From: Rotaria macrura
Taxonomy: Eukaryota; Rotifera; Eurotatoria; Philodinida; Philodinidae
DNA length: 64,000 nucleotides
Assembly (NCBI GenBank): GCA_900239685.1
Contig: OENT01000185.1
Location: 62,001-126,000 of the forward strand
Direction of reading: 5' to 3'
Below are positions 1 through 11,569 of this stretch, piece after piece. Made by a program: the position numbers and the translations under genes. The notes beneath the pieces are model-generated. The model was not told the DNA's origin. It searched no databases and was given only the letters and a program-made list of their open reading frames with translations. How positions within the stretch are numbered: the first letter of the stretch is position 1; each line of letters starts with the position of its first letter.

Positions 1-1685
1 CAATCTCGTTAAACAGGAAACAAATGTTCGACTCGAATTAATAGCACTACTAGAGCTATTGAATGTTTAGCAAATATGTTATCAAGTGTAATAGATGGAT
101 CTTAGATAGAAAAAAGGATTGTAAGAGCTTTTCTTTTTGCGTCTCCATATGTGACGAGCTATTTTTTTCAAGATACAATTTTGTATACAACACATTAGTT
201 CTATATATTCTTTACTACCGAAATATGAAATAAAAAGTATGATAGTAAAATATCATTCAATCATCATGACAATAGAGATTTGCATCTAACTCATGGAATT
301 GAATCCTTTAATTTGTTATCGAAGATTAACTGACTTCTCAAGCATATTGCATTAATCATTACTATGATTAAAAACATATATTTGAGATTTAATCTGAAAA
401 TATGTATCTTTCGATAGACAAGTTTCATATTATATTAAAGGTTACGTCTCAACCTTGAAAACGAATTGTTCTCTAACCTCTCACTCATACGAGTAGTATA
501 AATTTTTCCCACTAGAAAAAAAATCGATATCATCGAAAAGAACTATCACATCACTTTCTATTGATGCTGACTTTCAGGATGAATATTGATACTATATGTT
601 ATAATGAAGAGTAGCTAAGTTATTATGATGAGACAAATTATATGTCTGTACCGTTCGATTATATTAACAGTAGGCTCTTCTTTCTGGTAAATAAAGTTTT
701 TCCTATGAAACTGTAATTACTGAAATTCACTTGAAACTATTTACTCACTTATGACGAAAGTTTCTTCTCTGTAATGTTTCAAGTTTCAGTACCACTATTT
801 TTTAAAAAGTATTAATACGAAAAAAAATTACTGATAAATTGTTTTGAACAAAACAAGACTTTCCTGTGAACAAGGTAGAAAATTTTCGAAAACCTCGAGT
901 TTTTTTAATGATTGACATTGAATAGTTAAATGAATACATATGTTGTACCATCATGTAGCGCCACATATTTGTTTTCGACTCACTATTCTATATACAAACC
1001 AACAATTTTCTTTTCTCTTTTCTCTCAATGTTATTCGTTGAATACCCTTCTTAATAATGATACAGCAGTCGACAGACAGAGACACAGTGACGGATGAATG
1101 GAAAGGAAAGAAAAGAGAATAGATTTCATGTCTGACTCATTTGACGGAAGAAGTGTACATAAATAACAATGGCGGTGCAGTGGTTTAGTGAGGTCGCCAT
1201 TTTTTTCGAGATGCTTTTTACGTGTGAGGACGTGTTCCTATTTATTGTGATTTGTCTTTTTCTTGAGTATTTCATCACATCAACTGTATCTAAGATTTTT
1301 TTCATTGCAGCTTGTAAATATTTTACATCACAAGCTCGAATGCTATTCCGCGCTATTTCTGCGTAGTGATTCAAATTTACTCAGTAACATGTTTATGCAC
1401 TTATAATTGACCACAGATAAGAAGGAAATAATTATTAGTTATAAAGTGATTATTCGTTTCAAAAACGTTTGAAAAAAATTGCAAAATTACAATTTTCATC
1501 AATACTGTGTCAGTATGGTTTTTTCCCCAAACTGAAAACTACTTTCAATGGAGTGAAACCGTCATTACTTGAATATCACTAATTAGATATTTATATAATC
1601 AAACTCGAATGTAATCGGTTCATCGTTGTTTTTCTTCTTCGAATTCTAGATTTCTTCCTATTCGATTAAGAGAAAGAAGGAAAAA
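1..1685. other. AT-rich intergenic DNA, no gene recognised
   Basis: I see no open frame with protein-like composition or splice-joined exons here. The short open frames at about 1126-1374 on both strands overlap each other and look like chance. Just before the next gene, a pyrimidine-rich stretch ends in TTCTAG at about 1644-1649, a plausible 5' UTR or trans-splice acceptor 36 nt before the ATG at 1686. Confidence 0.5.
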
Positions 1686-2992
1686 ATGCAATCTGTCGAC
1701 GAGTTTACGCCATCAACAACTGAACCCGTATTCGGTAGTGGATTAGTTAATCAAACAAATAGTCAATCATCAATCAATAGTGATAATGAAAAAGTAAACA
1801 CAGCTAGTAATGGACAAGATGAAACAACAGCAACAACAATAACTGATAAAAAATCATCCGATGAAAATACAGCGAACGCTACAATAGAAACAAGTATAGA
1901 AAATATTGACGCTGGTGATTCAACAACTGTACATGTTAATGATCAAGATGAGAAGCCAACAGTTGAAACGAATAATGAAAATGAATCAATCGAGACTGAA
2001 AAGCCAGCTCAAATGGAAATAACTGAAACAGAAAAGTCAAATCAGGTAGAAACAACTGATACTGAAAGACCGAATCAGGCAGAAGTAACTGAAACTGAAA
2101 AACAAAATCAAGCTGAATCAGCAGCTCCATCTACTAGTGAAGTGGAACCAGTAATATTAACATCGGTTGATACAATAAATGATGGTTCATCCACTAAAGT
2201 TGATGCCGATGCTCCTGTTCCACCTCCTGTTGAGACGACAACAAGTGACAATGTTGACGAAGTACTCAAACCAACTGAAACTGAACCGAAAGAATCGAAA
2301 ACTAAGGTAATGGGGAAAAAACATGTTTAAGTGCTCAATGTTTTTATTTGTTTTGTCTTCATAATAGTCACCTCGTAGTAAGGCTAAAACTAATGTTGTA
2401 TCAACAACACCAACACGTCATTCAGTACGTGGTAGAAAAACAGCTTCGTCATCATCGACAAATATTGAAGAAAACCAAATCCATGAAAATACCAGTGCAA
2501 CAACGACAGCAGCAACAGGCGAAAATGAATCACCAAAGCGTACGAAACGACAAGCAGCTGCAATTGCTAAAGATGCTATAACCGCTAGTAATCAGCCAAA
2601 CTCAACATCTGGTGAATAGAAATCTTTTCACTTTCGATTATTAGAATTATTGTCTTTTTCTTTAAATATTTGTTTCAGGTAGTAGCATAGCAGATGATGG
2701 AAACGATCAAGATATGATCCCATCCGATGGTGATGAAGATGATGATGTAACAGATGGTAAAACAAAGAAATCATCTCCAACAGGCCGTAAAAAACGTGGC
2801 GCATCATCTACGTCACCAACTAATGTAACTAAGAAAGCTCGTGGCAGAAATTCTGCATCATCAACCGCCAATGCCGATAATGAAGGTAAACACGTGTCAA
2901 CACCATCGAAAAGAGCACGAACAAGTTCACCGAAGAAAACACCTGAACCACCCAGTGAAGAGTATGTACGAAAATTACGACCGAGAAAATGA
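1686..2992 (+). CDS. Disordered acidic/basic protein, probably nuclear
   Basis: Three exons join in frame: 1686-2306, 2368-2611 and 2679-2992, giving about 392 residues. Both introns are short (61 and 67 nt) and GT-AG. The first half is rich in Ser, Thr, Glu and Asn. Around residues 98-143 it holds imperfect 13-residue repeats of the form ETEK..Q.E.T.TE. The second half becomes basic, with Lys/Arg clusters such as SPRSKAK, RGRK, GRKKRG and ARGRN between Ser/Pro runs, plus an acidic stretch (SDGDEDDDVTDG). It ends in KLRPRK. There is no signal peptide or membrane segment. The basic patches resemble nuclear localisation signals or weak AT-hooks, so a chromatin role is possible but not shown. 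I do not recognise a family. Composition and clean splice phases argue that it is a real gene. Confidence 0.72.
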
Positions 2993-4192
2993 AAATTTTC
3001 ATGAACATATGTAAATGTTGAATATCTCTTTATTCTTGCTGCATATTACTTTATTGTCAAGGTCAATTCTATGACCTCTTACATATTTGTGTGTCTTTAG
3101 TTCAATGAAGTCTGTATTCATTCGTATCTGATGCTTTAGCTAGCTATATTCTGTGTTCGTTCTGTTTTTTTTGTTTCGTCAATGGCTGGATGTTCTTTTT
3201 CTGTTGTTCTGTCATCGTGTTGTTTTGAAAAAAAGGACATTTAAAGCAAAAACAAAGAGACAAGTGTTATCCCTTGGAAAATACAGATAGGTCTTGATGT
3301 TTTTTCTCTTTTTTGTTCAGTTGGTTATTCTTCTTTTTGATTTATTGTTGCAGGTTTTTTTCTTGCTGTCGTTCGATTTTCCTTTCTTCTTTTTTTGTTG
3401 CTGTATGACAAGAGAAAGAAAAACGATTATGTTTTGCATTCTTACTTGATTTCTTTTCATTTTTTTTGTGTTCTCTCATTTTTAAACATGATGTTGATGA
3501 AGAGATGAAAAAGAAAATCAACGCGTCATATTCACTTCGAATTACACATTCTCTAGATTACGTAATACATTGTTGATTATGCATTCCCATGACAACAATC
3601 AGATTCTTAATGAACATGTTGAGTGCTGCTTGGAGGTATGAACTGTTTATAATTTATACACATTCCCTATCAGTTGTTAAGCGAAAAGTAGCGTTGTGTT
3701 TCATTTCTTGACACTAGTTTGTCTATCACACACACTTTTAATTCAAAGATAATATTGTATCGTGATTTAATTGAAGTCGTCTTTTGTGACGAAAAAAGAA
3801 TTTATTATGAAGTCGATATTCAAACGACATAATTTATTGTCTTTTTATGTTTCTATTGATTACTCCAACTAAAATAGGTTTTACTTAAAGCAAAGTTCTT
3901 CTATTTGGTTAATTCAATATTTGCATGCCCCGTATTAAATATAAATTCAAATCATTAAATGATTTACAATTCTTTCCTTCGGTGTTTTTTCAATTTTTTG
4001 ATGATTTAATAGATCTAAATCATATATATATATATATATAGATGTATGTTGAACCACGGTAAACTGAGTATCATCGATTGGAAATCGGTGAAATAAATTG
4101 ACGAAACAAAGAAAAAACAGAATGTTTTACTGAACCGCAATTATGCAGATGGATTTCGATGAAATTTCATATGGATATTATTGCATGGAAAT
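2993..4192. other. 3' flank, T-rich, no gene seen
   Basis: This is the 3' flank of the preceding gene. It contains long T-rich stretches at 3160-3480 and a (TA)n microsatellite at about 4022-4040. I see no exon, RNA gene or conserved motif. Confidence 0.5.
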
Positions 4193-4200
4193 GCGATATC

Positions 4201-5188
4201 GGGTAGCCCGAAGTTCGCCAGAATGACTTTCGCCAACCGGTCTTTCGCCATTGGCGAAAGTCATGTGGACATTCGCCAATATACCCCGCTGACAATCGCC
4301 AATTGGCGAAAGTCATGTGGGCATTCGCCAATACTGGCGAAAGTTCCTCACATTCTCAACTATTAGAGCAGATAATATTTATATATATTATGAACTCTTT
4401 CCTATTGTAATACAGTTTCTTTTATGTTCTTGCCGANTTTTCAACCACATCTAAATTTGTGGATTTTTTTACAATGTTTAAAGCAAGAGGAAAGTGTAGT
4501 ATCTGACAGAATGATTCAGGCAGGATAAGGTTCTCAGCAGCAAAATCACACGAATCAATATGTACAGTTGCTCGTAAAAGTCAACAGATCATCAAACTTC
4601 TAAATTTATTGGCTTCAAACCAAAGATCATTGGTTGAAACAATTTCGTCATTTGCTTGTATTGTTGGAGGTCCTGTTGGTAGAGGTAAGAAAGGAAACAA
4701 AAATCAAGAAGATAGTTTTCATTTAGACTTTTCAATACAATTGTGAAGCTCACGATCTGATTGCATTTAGGTTGTTATCTTCAGCCTTCTCTAGTTTTTT
4801 TTCTTTCGCTATTTCTTTTAAACAACTTGATTTATTCACTTGTCATTTTCCTTTGTTCATCTGGAGTATATCACGTGTGACTTCATTTTTTTCTTACACA
4901 TTTTCATTAGAATTTCTTCAACATGATCATATCATATCCGGGCGTGTCCTTAGTGAATTTTTCGTGTAAATTATCGTGAATATTGGCGAATGTCCATCAT
5001 ATATTCGCCAATATTTACGAATGTCCACATGATTTTCGCCAATATTGGCAAACGTCCACTGGACTTTCATCAATATACCCCATGGACATTCGCCAATTGG
5101 CGAAAGTCAGGTGGACAATCGCCAGTGCACCCTCAGGACTCTCGCCAATAATTGGCGAAAAGTCATACTGGCGAAGTTCGGCGACCCC
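4201..5188. mobile_element. Non-autonomous DNA transposon with 8-bp TSD
   Basis: The element is 988 bp and is bounded by a perfect 8-bp direct repeat GCGATATC (4193-4200 and 5189-5196). Its ends are inverted repeats: the left begins GGGTAGCCCGAAGTTCGCC and the right, reverse-complemented, begins GGGGTCGCCGAACTTCGCC. Similarity continues through CAG[A/T]ATGACTTT. Inside each end are many short direct and inverted copies of TTGGCGAAAGTCATGTGGAC and its complement (4215-4345 and 4980-5170), typical of subterminal transposase-binding arrays. No transposase frame is visible. An 8-bp duplication fits hAT, Merlin or P-like elements; the GG terminus is unlike the usual hAT (C/T)A, so the superfamily is left open. 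One ambiguous base (n) lies at 4437. The right end is about 110 bp upstream of the CDIPT start. Confidence 0.85.
4507..4746 (+). pseudogene. Coding-like fragment inside the transposon
   Basis: A 79-codon frame without an ATG runs between stops in the middle of the 4201-5188 element. Its translation includes the stretches SAAKSHESICTVARKSQQ and VETISSFACIVGGPVGRG, which have protein-like composition rather than the low-complexity look of chance frames nearby. A possible splice donor (GGTAAG) follows at about 4685. It could be a captured host exon or a remnant of the element's own protein. I do not recognise the family, and chance remains possible. Confidence 0.25.
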
Positions 5189-5308
5189 GCGATATCTAAA
5201 GAATTTCTTGGTTGATGATTAATACTGTGATATAATGGAACCTTACCACGTTGAAGACGACTACAAAATATAGGTCTTTTTCAGATTAATAAATAAAAGT
5301 ATAATAAT

Positions 5309-6310
5309 ATGTCGACGAAAAGAAGAGTAATTCAAGAATCTCAAAAGATTGATTCCTTATCAGCTTTACTTAAAACGAATAATATATTTTTATTCATACC
5401 GAATATAATTGGTAGGAAACGTGATATTAATCAAATCATTTACATGAATTCAAACATTTTCTATAAGGTTATGTACGTGTTTTCCTTTCGATTGCATCGT
5501 TTTATTTCATGCCAACACATCCGAAAATTACCGTCATTTGTTATTTAACAAGTGAACTTCTTGATGCACTCGATGGACATGCTGCACGTGCACTTGGTCA
5601 AAGTAAATGAATAAAATAAAACGAATGACGATTTGTATGTTTTTTCTTGTTTCAATAATTCAGGTACGAAATTCGGTGCTATGTTCGATATGCTTATTGA
5701 TCGATGTTCAACGATGTGTTTATGTTTTGTTTTGGCCATGTTTTATCCAAAATGGGCATTGTTCTTTCAACTTTGGGCTGCTATTGATGTTGCCAGTCAT
5801 TGGCTTCATTTGCATGCGTAAATATATTTTCATATAGATATCGAATGTTGGAGAGAACCTTGACGTTTTCTAGAGCAACAGTCAAAGGTTCTGAAAGTCA
5901 TAAAAAAATAGACCTTTCCGGCAATCCTATCCTTCGTCTTTATTATACATCGCGTGTACGTGAGAATTATTTATCGTATCTCATACTATCTTTCGATCTG
6001 ATTTTCTAATTTTAGAAAGTTCTCTTTACAATGTGTGCTGGTAATGAACTTTGGTTTTCAATGGTTTACATGCTCCATTTCGGTGAAGGTCCTGCAGGTA
6101 TAGTTAAATACTATTGTCAAAACGATGCATTTCCTTCTTATGTTAATAGTAATTATGTATGGAAATTATATAATTGGCCTTTGGCGCGTTATTCTTTTTG
6201 TTGTAACACCAATAATGATATCAAAACAGATCATTAGTTTAGTGCATCTGTATACAGCTTCACTGGATATGGCTGCTATTGATGAGGCAGAACGAGCAAG
6301 AAAACAATAG
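5309..6310 (+). CDS. CDIPT: Phosphatidylinositol synthase (CDP-diacylglycerol--inositol 3-phosphatidyltransferase)
   Basis: Six exons (5309-5411, 5468-5602, 5664-5817, 5874-5955, 6016-6097, 6150-6310) join in frame to 238 residues. The enzyme joins CDP-diacylglycerol and myo-inositol into phosphatidylinositol in the ER membrane. The complete CDP-alcohol phosphatidyltransferase signature DxxDGxxARx8GxxxDxxxD is present: D67, D70, G71, A74, R75, G84, D88, D92. Family-typical stretches follow: GSESHKKIDLSGNP, LRLYYTSR, CAGNELWF and the C-terminal MAAIDEAERARKQ. Several hydrophobic segments fit a multi-pass membrane protein. The animal enzyme is about 213 residues; the excess is an N-terminal extension of about 25 residues before NIFLFIPNIIGY, so translation might instead start further in, though no nearer ATG is evident. 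All five introns are 50-60 nt and GT-AG. Confidence 0.95.
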
Positions 6311-9282
6311 AATCTATTGAAATGACTTACATTTGTTTGTTTTTTTAATCTATAACTATTCTCAACATTTTATTATCAACCAGTCGTTCATCTACTTCTT
6401 TTCTAAAAGAAAACAACTAAGCGAACATCAGATATCATTCGTGTTTAATGATCGATACAGTTATTTTATTGTTTTAACTTTCTCTTTTAGATATTTCTGC
6501 ATTTTTTTCCAAACTCAAATGTATCCATTCAAATAAACTCGTTGAATACTGGATAGAAACGGGCATACTTGCCTATTGTTTAATACAAAGCAGTCAATAC
6601 TTTTAATGATTAAAGTCACTTTTCTTTTCTGAATCACAACTTTATACTATTTAGTTATTCAGAAAAGAAAAGAAAATTCTTTACGGGAAAATTTTTGATT
6701 TATATTTGTAATTGTAGGCTGAATATTGATCAATGTGTGTCACCTACAACTAGTGAATGGGAGGATATATAGGTCTTTGCGAAAACTACATACACATTTA
6801 AATATATAGCTTCCCAGACTCATAGTATGATATACTATGAGGAAGGACTTGAAATCTTTTAGATCGAATTCTTTTTGAGTTTTAAACGATACGAGAGATT
6901 ATGTACGATGGATTGCGATGTATGAATTTGCGTACTTTTTGAATAAATTTACTGCAGTTATCGTTCGACATTTGTGAAAAATATTTTGAAAGATATGAAA
7001 CATAATTTAAAATAAAGAACAATTTGTTGATGTTCTTTTTTCAACAGACTAAGATGTTTCGGAGTCAATTATTCTGTACTCTAGATGCGCCTTCACTGGA
7101 CTTAATATTGAACTGTGCTAGAGGTTTCGTCTCTAAAATACGTCTCCTGGATCAATGAAAAGTTCAGAAGTAGTTCTGAAAGACAAAATTCTTATTTCAC
7201 TAGCTGGATTTGGTAGAATACTTGATAGTCTCTGACAATAGTTAATTCTAACTTGCCTGAAATATTTTCTCGTGAATTAAAAGTAGCTAAAAATTTTGTT
7301 CGAAAAATGTTTTGATGATTCTAAAATAAGGAGTATTGAGTTCTATACAAAAATTTGGCCTTTCAGAGTATTCGTATTTCTAATCAAATACTTTCTAATA
7401 AACATCAACGGAAATCTTGATAACGATTATTCGAAAATTGTTCAAATCATAGACGAAAATATTAGATATCCCATGTACATACTCGCAAGTGTACTGTGTA
7501 TCGACTAAAAATTTTTCAGCCTTGACATTATCTGAACCAAACCAAAGTGTTCATTTTATTGTGACTTTCATCATGGAGATTTTTTTTTGTTTTCCATTTC
7601 TAACCATCGGGAAATCTTATGATATCGATATGTGAGTGTAAGCGAGGCTGTTGTTTTTTGTGCTTTGATAAAACAACAGGTCTCTCATTTCCATTTTTAC
7701 ATCTTAAGTTATTACTGTGTATTCTTATTTGCGCTTCGTTCGATTCATGAGTCGTGGTGAAAGTTAGGCTACATATCATTTTCATGTGCACATTATCTCG
7801 TGATGAAACAGAATTTGTCGAGACCATGTGAATGTGCCGCATGAATATCTGCATTTCCCTTTTTTAAATTCCGTATACTCGACAAATACAACTATTGTGA
7901 CTGGCAGGGGACGGAAGATGGAGAAGAAAACTGATTGACAATTCATACTTGTTTTACATGCTGATAAATGACTTACTACTAAAGTTATTATTCACAAGTG
8001 AGATCGTGAGTGCATATTTCTTTTCACTATTGGTTAATGTGATTGAAATTTATTTGTGCAGAAGTCTTACAAGTCTCGAGAAAATTATTGACATGACTTT
8101 TTCCAATCTAATAAAAGAAACGAAAATATTTACTACAACAGAAAAATACTACAAAGCATAATTTTTCATATCCATTTAAATTTATGCAGACCTGGAAACA
8201 TGTTGTTATAAGAGCATACAAAAAGGCGAAAGCTAATATGATGATCTATCTCAACTGTATCATTTCGAATTTGGAGCTTATTTATTTAGCTATTGTCTTT
8301 GTTTGAGCACCACTCTAGTAGTATTCTACTTGATTTAACATTTTTTAATCAAGAATAAGACCATCATACATGTTGTCATAATGTGATACTACCCTATTGT
8401 TTGTACATAATGGCCAAAAAAAGACGTTTCATTCAGCAATAGAGATATACTAGGGTATGGGTGGATGTAGATGAAAATGAATGCGCTCGCTTTCATCTAC
8501 ATCCACACCAGTTTTATATAATTGTGCATATGTTAGTGATTTGTCTTTTCATTGGTACTTGTTATTAACAAGACTAATGCTGACATTTAATTTTAATTTT
8601 ACTTTAAATGAAAAGTAAAGTAAAAATAAGCAACGATGACCATGCACAATAAAATTCTGATTTTGTGTTCTAAAGTGTTTTATTGATAATGGTACAGCAC
8701 CATGTCCAATTTACGATGCTGAACAAAATTGTAAGTAGTTAATTCTAACTCTTGTTATTAGATTTGTGGCTAAGTTTTGATTACGAAAAAACAGATTTTA
8801 GTGTTTACTTTACACTGTCGACCTTCATATTGATCTTACTAGTGTCCGTAATTAGGAAAACACACAATTTCTACTAAACCACTGTACTTTACATTAAACG
8901 ATAAAGTAAAGCAAATAAACTGTACGAAAACAGGAAAGTTAACTATTTCTCTGCATTGAGTAAATTAAAGATAATCTGACAGTCGTAATTGCAGACTTTA
9001 TTTGTAATTTCGTAGTCTTACTTATTATGATATGTTCTTATTTTTGTAATTTACTATAAGATATCGATCTATAAGATATAACTCGATTTAAAACGTACTG
9101 AGACAGTTGCTCTTGACAACTGATCGACCTTAAGATATAACATATATTTAGATTCCAGACGTTTTTGGTGTCGGTCGTTTTCAAAGCACTATGTGTCATT
9201 CGATTTCTCTTCTATGATACTTTTCACTAGATCAATTCATAAAGTTCTTAAAAAGAGTTACTTTTTTTTCAGAAATTCGATC
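6311..9282. other. Intergenic DNA between CDIPT and DCPS
   Basis: No gene was recognised. The longest frames, for example 7600-7854 on the minus strand, have low-complexity or non-protein-like composition. Two perfect hairpins are present: 6619-6634 with 6657-6672 (16-bp stem) and 8461-8476 with 8491-8506 (16-bp stem, 14-nt loop). Just before the DCPS start, a T-tract followed by CAG ends at 9272 and looks like a splice or trans-splice acceptor. Confidence 0.5.
6532..6537 (+). terminator. Candidate polyadenylation signal of CDIPT
   Basis: An AATAAA hexamer lies about 220 nt downstream of the CDIPT stop codon. It is the first such motif in the 3' flank. Chance occurrence is likely in DNA this AT-rich. 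Confidence 0.3.
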
Positions 9283-11569
9283 ATGGAAAATTGGAACAAA
9301 AATGTCAAATTATTACACATCTTAAATGATGATCATGAATCAAAATATGCAGCTATTGAAGGTGAAGTAGAAGAAAATGAAGGTGAAAAAAAGTCAGCTG
9401 TGCTACTTTTGGAAAAAACACCATTTCAATTCGATGATGTTGTTAAATTAATGAAAGATAATGAACAGCAATTCAAAGTCGATTTTATTAATGATATTTA
9501 TCATAAATATATAGTTGAAGCAAGATCTGCATGTAATGGTACGTTCAAATTCATATGGAAGAACAACTCTTGAAATCGAGTGGATCATTCATTACAGTCT
9601 TTGAGTCTCATATATGTTGGTTAAGATACTATTCTACTTTTAAGTTCGCCAATGAACACTATAGATTCGGGAATACTTACTGTTACTTCTTTCAATAACA
9701 CAGAGAACTTCTCGGATATTGTTCTGATCTATTACGACTTGATCTTGTCCACATGAATTTCAATAGTTCTATGTCTAGTGAGAGTTTTATGTATTGTTTT
9801 TCTTGGTTGTAAGTTGATTAATAGAAACAACAGGGTAATCATGGTGGTGCAATAATTGTTCATTATTTATTACCGTGTATAAAAAAATTAAGCAATGCAT
9901 AAAATTCCAAGTATCATACAATTGGTCTTTTAACCATTTAAATAATACATTTAGTAGTTCCCGCCAGTGGTTCAAATTTGAGAAACAACAAACTCATGAT
10001 ACGCTTATTAGATTTAATCGTCTGTATTCAATCTCACGTTTCCCGGCTTAATTCAGCAAGTAGTCGAGAGATATGAATTAAAAATTTTCGACCGAATCAT
10101 CTTCTTCTATACTGATATCGCCACCAATATTTTTATTGATTTCTTCCTAAAGTTTTGTACTCTCAATCTTATAGATAGATTACTTTGACTCAAGATCATC
10201 TGTAATCAGTGCCATCATATTATCAATGATGATATTACCTAGTATTTGTTAGACTCAATAGTATAGCTGGTAAAAGTTTTGTTTAAAAATTAATGCCAAT
10301 CGAATTGAAATCTATACCAATAAAGAACAGCAAATTGAAACACTTCTGATTACAGTAGATACTTTGTGCCAATAGTTATGTAAACAAACGAGAGATCATT
10401 AGTAGAGAACGTAGGTATAGGAAATTCAAAATAAGAGAAGTATCACGAATAGATTGTTTCCAGTCGATCTAGATCCATGAATAATGCACACGATCACTCG
10501 AATTATCGAATACATGAAATCAGAAAAAGTGTCACGCCTCTTTGGAACGAATACCGAATGTCAGCAACAACTTGACTGTAGTCATTCATTCCAAAACATG
10601 AGTCAATAATCGATTTTTATCTCTGAATTTCATTTTCTTTGTAACAATGTGAATTTCAACTGCTCATGATCATATTGATGGTTCATGATAAGCATGTAAT
10701 TCCAGAAGAACAAAAGAAATGAGCACAAACAAAAAACAGAAACTTAACATAACTAGAAATTTCCCCTTGACCCGGACGATTTACGAAATGACATCTCGAT
10801 AGTTAGATATTCATTTTTAGAATAAATTATTTGAAATCTAATTTAAATATTGAAATACATACTAGAAATTTTTATTAGATATTAAAATGGCATTTATCTA
10901 TCCTGCAACACCATTGCATTTAAAAAAATATTCTAAAAAGCAAATGTGCCTTATCAATGAAACTGCTCATCTGTACGAAGAAGTCGTTCGACCATATATT
11001 GAACAAAATCAACTCAATGCTCAATGGGTATATAATATAATTGATGGAAAATCAGAGCGTGAACGAATTTTATTAGCAACCGATGAATTTATCATCTTGC
11101 CTGATATTATGTGGGATGGTAAGGCTACTGATTCGTTACATTTATTAGGTCTTGTTAAAACACATGATATACACAGTATACGAGATTTAAAACCTGAGCA
11201 CATACCATTGCTTGAAACTTTACTTAAAAAGACTATGGTAGAAATTCTATGGATCAATTTATTTATTTACTTGTATTTAAAATTTTCTAGGATTTCATTT
11301 CATCAAAGTATGGTGTACCGGAAAATAGTATTCGTGCATTTTTTCATTATCCACCAACATTTTACCATTTGCATATTCATTTTACAACAATACAAAATCG
11401 GTTTTGTGGCTGTGAAGTTGAACGAGCACATCTTGTACGAGACGTTATCGATCACTTGCAACTAAAGTCTGATTATTATCAAACAAAAACATTGTATTAC
11501 AAAGTGGCTGTTAATGACACACTCTACAAACTTTTACAAGAAAATGAACAAGTCAAGAATGAACAATAA
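9283..11569 (+). CDS. DCPS: Scavenger mRNA-decapping enzyme DcpS (HIT family)
   Basis: Three exons (9283-9538, 10879-11237, 11291-11569) join to 297 residues. DcpS hydrolyses the m7G cap dinucleotide left after 3'-5' mRNA decay. The N-terminal swapped-dimer domain is recognised by AVLLLEKTPFQFDDV and FINDIYHKY. The join across the 1.34-kb first intron recreates the family string ND[VI]K..x.YPAT (here NDIKMAFIYPAT), which confirms the splice. The C-terminal HIT motif reads HLHIHF at residues 231-236, with the central His233 as the expected nucleophile; HYPPTFY and CEVERAHLVRDVI flank it. The length is slightly below the roughly 337 residues of mammalian DcpS because the N-terminal tail is short. 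I chose the ATG at 9283 because a polypyrimidine-CAG acceptor ends 10 nt upstream. Confidence 0.95.
9539..10878 (+). other. Long first intron of DCPS
   Basis: This 1.34-kb GT-AG intron is far longer than the 53-nt second intron. It has no recognisable nested gene or terminal inverted repeats; the open frame at 9787-9975 (minus) is not convincing. Confidence 0.7.

Noticed and set aside
7600-7854. 84-codon minus-strand frame
   Set aside because: Some charged residues, but no domain, splice sites or conserved pattern; likely chance.
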